NCBI RefSeq assembly: GCF_028435365.1
Contig: NZ_JAGTJJ010000005.1
Span: forward strand, 248,001-312,000
DNA from: Polyangium jinanense
GTDB lineage: Bacteria > Myxococcota > Polyangia > Polyangiales > Polyangiaceae
Reading direction: 5' to 3'
Length of the DNA: 64,000 bases
The notes under the pieces are model-generated. The model did not search any database. It saw nothing but the letters and a program-made list of their open reading frames with translations, and was not told the origin of the DNA. The first letter of the stretch is position 1. Each line of letters begins with the position of its first letter. Position numbers and translations under genes: made by a program. Positions 33,781 to 42,026 of this stretch are shown here, one piece after another.

Positions 33781-36585
33781 ATGTCCACGAAGCTCTCTCC
33801 GGGCGAACGGCATTCACACTCACAGGAGAACGAGGCGCGGACCCCGAAATTGCGTCGCCGCTTCGGGACGACGCTTGGGTTTGCGGCCGCCCTCGCGACG
33901 CTCGCGGCGCCGGCGGCGGCCGAAGCCTCCTCCTCCTTTGCACTCTTCGAGAGTGGTCAGGTACGACCGCTCGCTCTTTCTCCTGACGGAAACAGGCTCT
34001 ATGCGGTCAACACCCCTGACAATCGTCTGGAGGTTTTCCACGTCACGAGCCTGGGCCTCGTTCACATCGGCTCCGTCACCGTGGGCCTCGAGCCCGTCGC
34101 AGTCGCGGCGCGAAACAATGGCGAGGTGTGGGTCGTCAATCATCTCTCCGATAGCGTGAGCGTGGTCGACGTGACGCCCGGCTTTGCGCCACGCGTCGTG
34201 CGTACGTTGCTCGTCGGCGATGAGCCGCGCGACATCGTGTTTGGCGGTCCCGGCAAAAACCGCGCCTTCATCACGACAGCCCACCGCGGTCAGAACGTTC
34301 CTTTTGACCCCGAGCTCACCACCCCCGGCATCGGCCGGGCCGACGTTTGGGTCTTCGATACGACGAACCTCGGTCCGAACACGCTCGGGGGCGCTTCCCT
34401 CAACATCATCACTTTGTTCACCGACACGCCGCGCGCGCTCGCGGTGAGCCCGGACGGGTCGCGCGTGTACGCCGCCGGCTTTCACACCGGCAATCGAACG
34501 ACGTCCATTCACAGGGACCTCGTGGCCCAGCTCGGAGGTCTGCCCGCTCCGAGGACCGACTCCCTCGGCGTGGAGCAGCCGCCCACCGCGCTCATCGTCA
34601 AATACGACGGAGAGCACTGGGTCGACTACGAAGGCGATACCTGGGACGCGGCCGTCAATTTCTCGCTCCCCGACAAAGACGTATTCGTCATCGACGCCAC
34701 CGCGAACCCGCCGGCCCAGCTCCCGGGCGCGTCGGGCTTTTATTCCAGCGTCGGGACGATCCTCTTCAACATGATCGTCAACCCGGTCAGCGGGAAGGTT
34801 TACGTCACGAATACCGAGGCAAACAACCTCCAGCGGTTCGAGGGCCCGGGGACGTTCGCCGGCTCGACCGTGCGTGGCCACCTCCACGAGTCGCGGATCA
34901 CGGTCCTCGGCAATGGCACCGCGACCCCGCGGCACATCAACAAGCACATCGATTACAACGCGCCCGTCGCGCCGCTCCCGAACCCCACGAACGCAAAAAG
35001 CCTCGCGACCCCGGTCGGGATGGCCATCACGCAGAACGGTCAGAAACTCTACGTCGCGGCGCTCGGATCGAGCAAGATCGCCATCTTCGACACGGCGCAG
35101 CTCGAAAACGATACCTTCCTCCCGAACGCGTCGACCCACATCGTCCTCGACAAGGGCGGCGAGCCCGTGGGGCCGACGGGCCTCGTGCTCGACGAAACGC
35201 GCAATCGACTCTACGTGCTCACGCGCTTCGACAACAAGATTGCCGTCGTGAACCCGACGACGAAATCCGTGATCGCGCGCGTCCCGATGTACAACCCCGA
35301 GCCCCCGAGCGTCACCGAGGGCCGGCAATACCTCTACGACGCCCGGTTCAGCTCCAGCAACGGCGAGTCGTCTTGCGCGAGCTGCCACGTGTTCGGCGAT
35401 TTCGACAGCCTCGCCTGGGACCTCGGCAATCCGGACGAGACCACGACCCCCATGCCGGGGCCGGTTCGCCTCGTTTTGCCGGAGTTTTTCCAGACGTTCG
35501 ACAACCTCGACTCGCTGAAGGGCCCCATGACCACGCAGAGCCTGCGCGGCATGGCGAACCACGGCCCCATGCACTGGCGCGGCGACCGCACCATGGGCAA
35601 CGCCGAGCCGAGCGTCCAGCCAAACGCCGGCACGTTCGACGAGCGCGGGGCCTTCGCGACGTTCCAGGGCGGATTCGTCGGCCTCCTCGGGCGCACGCAG
35701 CCCATCCCGGCTGACGACATGGAGGCATTCACGGATTTCGCCCTCCAGATCATGTACCCGCCAAACCCGGTCCGGCGCCTCGACAACTCGCTCACGCCGG
35801 ACCAGCAAGCCGGGCGCGACCATTTCTTCACGCCCGACGCCGCCATCATCGCGTGCGAGGACTGCCATCGCCTCGCTCCGGACGCGAATGCCCAGTACGG
35901 CGAACCATTCCCGGGTTTCTTTGGCACGGACGGCCAGTACATCCTCAACGAGGTCCCGCAGCCGATGAAGATCCCGCATCTGCGCAACCTCTATCAGAAG
36001 GTCGGGATGTTCGGCATGCCGGCGGTGCCGTCGATCCTGCCCGGCCATAACGAGATCACGGGGGATCAGGTCCGCGGCTTCGGTTTCCTCAACGACGGCG
36101 CAGAGGACACGATCTTCCGCTTCATGCACTCGCCGGGATTCGACCTCCTGAGCGGCTTCAGCCCGAATGGGTTCGACGACCGGCCCGGCGGCGACGGCGA
36201 TATCAAACGCCGCCAGGTCGAGCAGTTCATCCTCGCGTTCGATTCGAATCTCGCGCCGATCGTCGGCCAGCAGGTCACGTGGACGAGCCACAACGGCGCG
36301 GCGGCGAGCCCCCGCGTCGACCTCCTCCTCGCGCGGGCAGACGAAGGTGAATGCGACGTCGTGGTGAAGATGCGATTCGGGTTCGAGGAGATCGGCTTCC
36401 TCTACATCGGCGCGAATCAGTTCGTATCGAGCAAGCAGTCGTTCGGCCCCCTCTCGCGGGCAATGCTGGTGCTCGTCGCGAACCTCCTCCACACCGAGCT
36501 CACCTTCACCGCCGTGCCGCCCGGCTCCGGCGAGCGCATCGGCATCGATCGCGACGAAGACGGCATCCGCGACGGCGACGAATGA
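33781..36585 (+). CDS. Secreted beta-propeller dihaem cytochrome c protein
   Basis: The 934-residue protein has a signal peptide (about 25-48) and an N-terminal YVTN-type seven-bladed propeller (about 55-510, with RPLALSPDGNRLYAVNTPDN and RNRLYVLTRFDNKIAVVNPT). A C-terminal domain carries two c-type haem sites, CASCH (532-536) and CEDCH (692-696), with MauG / dihaem peroxidase-like spacing. The end, DRDEDGIRDGDE, is a calcium-binding TSP3-like loop. It probably works in periplasmic electron transfer or peroxide-linked oxidation. The ATG at 33781 is chosen because it directly precedes the Arg-Arg signal region. The longer frame to 33556 has no signal. Confidence 0.82.
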   Translation: MSTKLSPGERHSHSQENEARTPKLRRRFGTTLGFAAALATLAAPAAAEASSSFALFESGQVRPLALSPDGNRLYAVNTPDNRLEVFHVTSLGLVHIGSVTVGLEPVAVAARNNGEVWVVNHLSDSVSVVDVTPGFAPRVVRTLLVGDEPRDIVFGGPGKNRAFITTAHRGQNVPFDPELTTPGIGRADVWVFDTTNLGPNTLGGASLNIITLFTDTPRALAVSPDGSRVYAAGFHTGNRTTSIHRDLVAQLGGLPAPRTDSLGVEQPPTALIVKYDGEHWVDYEGDTWDAAVNFSLPDKDVFVIDATANPPAQLPGASGFYSSVGTILFNMIVNPVSGKVYVTNTEANNLQRFEGPGTFAGSTVRGHLHESRITVLGNGTATPRHINKHIDYNAPVAPLPNPTNAKSLATPVGMAITQNGQKLYVAALGSSKIAIFDTAQLENDTFLPNASTHIVLDKGGEPVGPTGLVLDETRNRLYVLTRFDNKIAVVNPTTKSVIARVPMYNPEPPSVTEGRQYLYDARFSSSNGESSCASCHVFGDFDSLAWDLGNPDETTTPMPGPVRLVLPEFFQTFDNLDSLKGPMTTQSLRGMANHGPMHWRGDRTMGNAEPSVQPNAGTFDERGAFATFQGGFVGLLGRTQPIPADDMEAFTDFALQIMYPPNPVRRLDNSLTPDQQAGRDHFFTPDAAIIACEDCHRLAPDANAQYGEPFPGFFGTDGQYILNEVPQPMKIPHLRNLYQKVGMFGMPAVPSILPGHNEITGDQVRGFGFLNDGAEDTIFRFMHSPGFDLLSGFSPNGFDDRPGGDGDIKRRQVEQFILAFDSNLAPIVGQQVTWTSHNGAAASPRVDLLLARADEGECDVVVKMRFGFEEIGFLYIGANQFVSSKQSFGPLSRAMLVLVANLLHTELTFTAVPPGSGERIGIDRDEDGIRDGDE

Positions 36586-36592
36586 ATGCAGC

Positions 36593-36639
36593 ACCTCCGC
36601 GCGGGTTTCGTGTGACACGACCTACACCCGCGCGGAGGT
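36593..36639 (+). terminator. Large nested hairpin after the dihaem propeller gene
   Basis: The outer arms ACCTCCGCGCGGGT (36593-36606) and ACCCGCGCGGAGGT (36626-36639) pair perfectly over 14 bp. The inner arms TCGTGT and ACACGA (36608-36613, 36615-36620) pair over 6 bp around one G. The element starts eight bases after the stop codon. It lacks a T tract, but its strength and position make it a likely terminator or 3' stabiliser. The remaining 140 bp before the kinase gene show no ORF. Confidence 0.6.
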
Positions 36640-36779
36640 CACTCCACGATCCACCGTCGGCTGGCTGACGGTGACTTCACGACAGAAAATCGACGCGAAG
36701 GGGGGCACAAAGCCTTGTTGCAGGCCGCGGCTCCGGATAGGGTCGTGCTCTCGGCGGGGGGACATGTCCAGGAGATGTC

Positions 36780-39700
36780 ATGTCCGCGGAGCCGAACCAT
36801 CGCGCAGCCGATGACTTCCAAGGGGTATCCTTCGAGGGTTTCACCGCGCTGACCCCCATCTACGAAGGGGCGGAGACGCTGGTGTTCCGCGGCAGGAGAA
36901 TCGCCGACGGCGCGCGGGTCGTCCTCAAACAGACGAAAAACGAATATCCCACCGTCCGGGAAGTCGGCCGCCTGCGGCGCGAGTTCACGATCCTGCGCGA
37001 GCTCGGCGTGGATACTGCGCCCGAGGCGATCGCGCTCGAGGAGCACGGCCGCGGCGTCGTCCTGATCATGGCCGACCTCGGGCATCCGACGCTGCGCGAA
37101 ATCCTGGAGAGCCGGAGGCTCGATATCGAGACCTCGCTCACGATTGCCCTGTCCATCTCGAATGCGCTCGCCGCGGTCCACAGGAAGGGCATCATCCACA
37201 AGGACGTGACCCCGCGAAACGTCCTGATCGAGGAGTCGGCCTGGACGGCTCATCTCATCGATTTCGGGATTTCCGCGCGCCTCTCCCGCGAGCTCCACGC
37301 GCCGACGGGGCCGCGGTCGCTCGAAGGGACGCTGCTCTACATGGCGCCCGAACAGACCGGGCGAATGAACCGGGCCGTCGATTCACGCGCGGACCTCTAC
37401 TCGCTCGGCGTGATCCTCTACGAGATGCTGACGGGCTCGGTGCCATTCCCGCAGCGCGAGCTCTCGGAAATCGTCCAGAGCCACCTCACGCGCGCGCCGG
37501 TACCGCCACACGAGGTCGTGCCCACGGTGCCCGCGCCACTCTCCGACCTCGTGATGATGCTGCTCGCGAAGACGCCCGAGGAGCGATACCAGAGCGACGC
37601 CGGCGTCCGTGCGGATCTCTCCGAATGCTTGCGGCAATGGAAAGCGAACGGGACCATCACGCCCTTTCCGCTGCGGCAACGCGACAAAGCGCCGGAGCTC
37701 CGCCGCGCGCAGCGGCTCTACGGCCGCGAGCACGACATCGAGGCGCTCCTGCAGGCGTTCCGTCGCACGCGCGCGCGCGGCCCGGAGCTTTGCCTCGTCG
37801 CCGGCTACTCCGGCGTGGGAAAATCGGCGCTGGTCCGCGAGATTCACAAGATCATCGCGCGGCACGGCGGCGGCTATTTCGCCTCCGGCAAGTTCGACCA
37901 GATCTCGCGCGACGTCCCGCTCGCGCCCGTCGTGCACGCGCTCCGGGAACTCGTCCAGCAAATCCTGACGGAGCCGCCGGAGGCGCTCGCGGCGTACAAG
38001 AGCGAGCTCCTCACGGCGCTCGGCGGCAATGGCGCGATCCTCCTCGAGCTCGTCCCCGAGCTCGAGCTCGTCCTCGGCGCGCAGCCCAAGGTCTCCGATC
38101 TTCCGCCCGATCAGGCGAAGAATCGCTTCGAGCTCACGCTCCAGAACTTCCTGCACGTGTTCGCGAGCGAAAAGCACCCGCTGGTGATCTTCCTCGACGA
38201 TCTCCAGTGGATGGATCCCGCCTCGCAGCGGCTCATGCACCTGCTCCTCACGGACACGTGGAGCCGGCATCTGCTCATCATCGGCGCGTATCGCGACAAC
38301 GAAGTCTCGGTCGGCCATCCGCTCTCGAACCTGCTCGCCGAGCTCGAGGGCTCGGGCTTTCAACCGGCCAAGATCCACCTCGCGCCGCTCGACCGCGAGA
38401 TGGTGGGGAGCCTCGTCGCCGATACGCTGACGAGCGAGCCCCAGGAGGTCCGGACGCTCGCGGACCTCGTCTACGAGAAAACGCAGGGCAACCCGTTCTT
38501 CGCGCACCAGTTCATGGTCGCATTGTACGAGCGGGGCCTGCTCCGCTTCGACCCGGAGAACGGCGCGTGGCAATGGGACGACGCGGCGATCCGCGCCGCG
38601 AACGTGACCGACAACGTGGTCGACCTGATGGTCGGCGTCCTCCGCCGCCTCTCGCCGGAGACGCAGCACGTACTCGAGCGCGCGGCCTGCATCGGCCATT
38701 CCTTCGATTTCGGCTCGCTCGCGACGATCGCCGAGAAGCCGGTGCACGAGGTCTCCGCGGCGCTCTGGGAGGCGCTGCGAGCGGGGCTCGTCATGTCCCT
38801 GGACGGCGATTACAGATATCTCGAATCCGGGGTCGGGAGCGAGGCGCGGGAGGTCTCGGCGTCGCTCTTCAATGTCCGCTACCAGTTCGTCCACGACCGG
38901 GTGCTCTCGGCGGCTTACATGCTCGTGGAGCCGGAGCAACGAAAGCAGCTCCACCGCTCCATCGGGCGCCTGCTCCGCAAGCGGTCGGGCGAGCGTCCCC
39001 GCGACGAGGACCTGCTCGACCTCGTCCACCATTTGAACCTCGGCGCCGCGGCCATCACGGATCGGGCCGAGCGGCGCGACCTCGCGGAGCTCAACCTGCG
39101 CGCCGGGCAAAGGGCCAAAGCCGCGACGGCCTATCACGCGGGAGCCATTTACACGCGCGCAGGCATCGAGCTGCTCGACGCGGCCGACTGGGCGACCCAT
39201 TACGACCTCTGCCATTCCCTCCACATCGAGGGCGGCCAGTGCGCATTCGCTTGCGGCGACGCCGAGCGTGCAGAGGCGCTCTTCACCGAGGCGCTGCGGC
39301 GCGCCCGCACGGATCTCGAACGCGCGGAGATCCAGCGGCAGCGCATCTACAAGCACGCCTCGTACGGGGAGTTCACGGACGCGCTGCGGGTCGGAAGCGA
39401 GACGCTCGCGATGCTCGGGCATACCCTGACGCTCGACGAGATGCATTCGCCCGAGGTGATGCTGGCGGAGCTCTCGCAGATCACCACGAACCTGCGAGGG
39501 CGACCCATCCGGAGCCTCGTCGACGAGCCCGAAGTCACGGATCCCGTGATGCGCGCCATCCTGTCGATCCTCGACTCCATCGCGGACAGTGGCCACTACG
39601 TCAGCGCGATTGCGTTCTCCATCATCAATTTCCGGGCCGTGAACCTCTCGCTCGTGCACGGCCCGACGGAGCTCTGCCCATTTCCGTATGCGTGCGCCGG

Positions 39701-41954
39701 CTATGTCCTCGCGGGGATGTTCGGGCGTGTGACCGAGGGCCTGGCGTTTTGCGAGGTCGCGGGGGTCATCAACAAGCGGTTCCCCAACGTGAGTCAACTC
39801 TCGCGGCTCCACGTCGCCTGGGGCAGCGGCACGCACATGCAGCACCCCATGCGCGATGCCGTGACGAGCTGGACCATCGCGCGGCAGAAGGGCCTGGAGA
39901 GCGGCGAGTTCGCCATGCTCGGGACAGCGTGCTTCCTCGAGACGATGGGAAACGTCTTCGCGGGCGACCCCATCGAGGACCTCTTGCAGGAAGCCGACAA
40001 GAACCTCGCAATCGTCCGGCGCACGAAAAACTCCCTCAACCTGGCCACGATGACGATCGTGCGGCAGACGGTCGCGTGCCTCGCGGGAAAGACGCGGGAG
40101 CGCACCTCGCTCGACGACGATACCTTCAACGAGAAAGAATATCTCGACCGGCTCGACGGCGAACATTTCGGCAATACGAGGGCCCACCACGCCATCTTGA
40201 AGGCGCTCGTTTACCTGATTCACAACCGGTACGAGGATGCCTGGAAGGCATCCGAAGTCGCCGAGCACTGGATCTCGCATACCGGCGGAAACCTCGCCTC
40301 GAAAATCCACCCCTGCCTCCGCGCCCTCGTGCTGCTCGGACTGCCTCGCGCGGAGGCGCCCGAGGAGGCCGAGCGACGGGCCGAGATCCTGCGCAAATGC
40401 CGCGCGGAGATCGCGCAGCTCGCCGCCGGGTCCCCGAAGAGCTTCGCGCACTTCGAGGCCATGGTGAACGCCGAAGCGGCACGAACCGAAGGGGACCTCG
40501 AGGGCGCGATCCGGCTCTACGAGCGCGCGATCACGCTCTGCCAGGAGAACAAGGCCCCGCATTTCGAGGCGCTCACCGGCGAGCTCTGCGCCAAGTTCTA
40601 CCTGCGCATCGGCGCGCCGACCGCGGGCGGCGGCTACATGAAAAACGCCTACCGCGCCTACAAGCACTGGGGCGCGGCGCCGAAGCTCGACGCGCTGGAG
40701 AACGAGGCCACGCACATCTGGCCTTCGCTCCGCGACGTCTCGCGCACGCATTCGACGGCGACGACCACCGGCTCGAGCGCCTCGCTCGCGACCCGCACCC
40801 TCATCGGACAGACCAGCATCGGCAGCCTCCGCGACGCGGCTCTCGTCGTCCGGGCCGCCCAGGAAATCGCGAGCGAGATCGACCTGCCCAAGGTCATCGA
40901 TCGGCTCGCCAAGCTCGTGCTGGAGAACGCGGGCGCCGACCAGGGCTCGCTCATTCTCGCGCGTGACGGTGCGCTCGTCGTCGACGCGACGTTCCACCCC
41001 GCCGGCTGCTCGCTCGACGTCGGGCGCGGACAGCCGCTCGAAGCCGTGCAGGCGTGCGCGAAGAGCGTCGTTCACTACGTCACGCGCACCCTCGAACCGG
41101 TGGTCCTCGACAACTCGAGCAAGGCTTCGCGCTTCTCGGACGACCCCTACATCCAGGAGTTCGCGCCGAAATCGATCCTCTGCTTGCCCCTTCTCCACCA
41201 GGGTCGACTGAGCGGCGCGCTCTACCTCGAAAACCGCATGACGGCCGGCGTCTTCGACGCGGCGCGCGTCGAGCTGCTCGCGCTGCTCTCCTCGCAGGCG
41301 GCCATCGCCATCGAGATCGCGCGCCTCATCGAGAGCGCGCACGCCGCGAACGAGCAGGTCAAGCGCGCGAACGAGCGGCTCGAGATGGAGGTCGCGCACC
41401 GGACGGAGGAGCTGCGCCAGGTCAACGACAGCTTGTTCGAGACGAACCAAGCGCTCGAACAGGAGCTCGGCCAGCGCCGCGAGATCGAGCAGGAGCGCGC
41501 GTCGCTGCACGAGCAAGTCATCGCGGGGCAACGCCAGCGCCTGGCGGAGCTCTCGACGCCGCTCTTGCCGATCACGAAGGACATCGTGGTGATGCCGCTC
41601 ATCGGCACGATGGACGCCGAGCGCGCCGAGCTCGTGCTCAGCGTGGCCCTCGACGGCGCCCAGCGCCTCGGGGCCCGGGTCGTGATCCTCGACGTGACGG
41701 GCATGAAGCACGTCGACACGCAGGTGGCGGGCATGCTGGTGAACGTGGCCTCGGCGCTCCGGCTGCTCGGCGCCGAGACGGTGCTCACGGGCATCGCGCC
41801 GCGCATCGCCCAGACGCTCGTCGCGCTCGACGTCGATCTGAAATCGTTCGTCACGATGGGCACGCTCCAGAGCGGCATGGAGTACGCGCTCCGGCGATCG
41901 CGCCACGTCGACGTCTCGCCCGCTCCGCGCCGTGGCGGGCCGCAGCATCGATGA
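36780..41954 (+). CDS. Giant Ser/Thr kinase-AAA ATPase-GAF-STAS signalling protein
   Basis: The 1,724-residue protein has an N-terminal kinase domain (about 18-290, HKDVTPRN with Asp142, and DFG Asp161). An AAA_16-type ATPase follows (about 310-640, Walker A GYSGVGKSAL near 342-351), then a long TPR-like helical region (about 720-1310) and a GAF domain (about 1360-1500). A coiled coil (about 1510-1590) leads to a C-terminal STAS domain (about 1595-1710, ILDVTGMKHVDTQVAGM). The layout is that of cyanobacterial HstK-like proteins, but a STAS domain replaces the histidine kinase. HKD and Thr in place of the usual HRDLK are typical of this ATPase-linked subgroup. It is predicted cytoplasmic. Confidence 0.9.
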   Translation: MSAEPNHRAADDFQGVSFEGFTALTPIYEGAETLVFRGRRIADGARVVLKQTKNEYPTVREVGRLRREFTILRELGVDTAPEAIALEEHGRGVVLIMADLGHPTLREILESRRLDIETSLTIALSISNALAAVHRKGIIHKDVTPRNVLIEESAWTAHLIDFGISARLSRELHAPTGPRSLEGTLLYMAPEQTGRMNRAVDSRADLYSLGVILYEMLTGSVPFPQRELSEIVQSHLTRAPVPPHEVVPTVPAPLSDLVMMLLAKTPEERYQSDAGVRADLSECLRQWKANGTITPFPLRQRDKAPELRRAQRLYGREHDIEALLQAFRRTRARGPELCLVAGYSGVGKSALVREIHKIIARHGGGYFASGKFDQISRDVPLAPVVHALRELVQQILTEPPEALAAYKSELLTALGGNGAILLELVPELELVLGAQPKVSDLPPDQAKNRFELTLQNFLHVFASEKHPLVIFLDDLQWMDPASQRLMHLLLTDTWSRHLLIIGAYRDNEVSVGHPLSNLLAELEGSGFQPAKIHLAPLDREMVGSLVADTLTSEPQEVRTLADLVYEKTQGNPFFAHQFMVALYERGLLRFDPENGAWQWDDAAIRAANVTDNVVDLMVGVLRRLSPETQHVLERAACIGHSFDFGSLATIAEKPVHEVSAALWEALRAGLVMSLDGDYRYLESGVGSEAREVSASLFNVRYQFVHDRVLSAAYMLVEPEQRKQLHRSIGRLLRKRSGERPRDEDLLDLVHHLNLGAAAITDRAERRDLAELNLRAGQRAKAATAYHAGAIYTRAGIELLDAADWATHYDLCHSLHIEGGQCAFACGDAERAEALFTEALRRARTDLERAEIQRQRIYKHASYGEFTDALRVGSETLAMLGHTLTLDEMHSPEVMLAELSQITTNLRGRPIRSLVDEPEVTDPVMRAILSILDSIADSGHYVSAIAFSIINFRAVNLSLVHGPTELCPFPYACAGYVLAGMFGRVTEGLAFCEVAGVINKRFPNVSQLSRLHVAWGSGTHMQHPMRDAVTSWTIARQKGLESGEFAMLGTACFLETMGNVFAGDPIEDLLQEADKNLAIVRRTKNSLNLATMTIVRQTVACLAGKTRERTSLDDDTFNEKEYLDRLDGEHFGNTRAHHAILKALVYLIHNRYEDAWKASEVAEHWISHTGGNLASKIHPCLRALVLLGLPRAEAPEEAERRAEILRKCRAEIAQLAAGSPKSFAHFEAMVNAEAARTEGDLEGAIRLYERAITLCQENKAPHFEALTGELCAKFYLRIGAPTAGGGYMKNAYRAYKHWGAAPKLDALENEATHIWPSLRDVSRTHSTATTTGSSASLATRTLIGQTSIGSLRDAALVVRAAQEIASEIDLPKVIDRLAKLVLENAGADQGSLILARDGALVVDATFHPAGCSLDVGRGQPLEAVQACAKSVVHYVTRTLEPVVLDNSSKASRFSDDPYIQEFAPKSILCLPLLHQGRLSGALYLENRMTAGVFDAARVELLALLSSQAAIAIEIARLIESAHAANEQVKRANERLEMEVAHRTEELRQVNDSLFETNQALEQELGQRREIEQERASLHEQVIAGQRQRLAELSTPLLPITKDIVVMPLIGTMDAERAELVLSVALDGAQRLGARVVILDVTGMKHVDTQVAGMLVNVASALRLLGAETVLTGIAPRIAQTLVALDVDLKSFVTMGTLQSGMEYALRRSRHVDVSPAPRRGGPQHR

Positions 41955-41965
41955 ACGAAGGGCCG

Positions 41966-41998
41966 CCGCCCGCCCCGACGATGGCGCGGGGCGGGCGG
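41966..41998. terminator. Perfect 12-bp hairpin between convergent genes
   Basis: CCGCCCGCCCCG (41966-41977) pairs perfectly with CGGGGCGGGCGG (41987-41998) around a nine-base loop. It lies 12 bp after the giant kinase stop and 29 bp before the end of the minus-strand cytochrome gene, so it could terminate both transcripts. There is no T tract. Confidence 0.6.
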
Positions 41999-42026
41999 TC
42001 ACCTGGCTATCGGGAAGAATCGGAGA

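Noticed and set aside
33820..36618. 932-residue open frame antisense to the dihaem propeller gene
   Set aside because: No domain or signal, composition typical of antisense frames, and the sense strand carries propeller blades and two CxxCH sites.
37383..42002. 1,539-residue open frame antisense to the giant kinase
   Set aside because: It is a shadow frame of high-GC codon bias, Arg/Glu-rich with no recognisable domain, and entirely covered by a gene with clear kinase, ATPase, GAF and STAS motifs.
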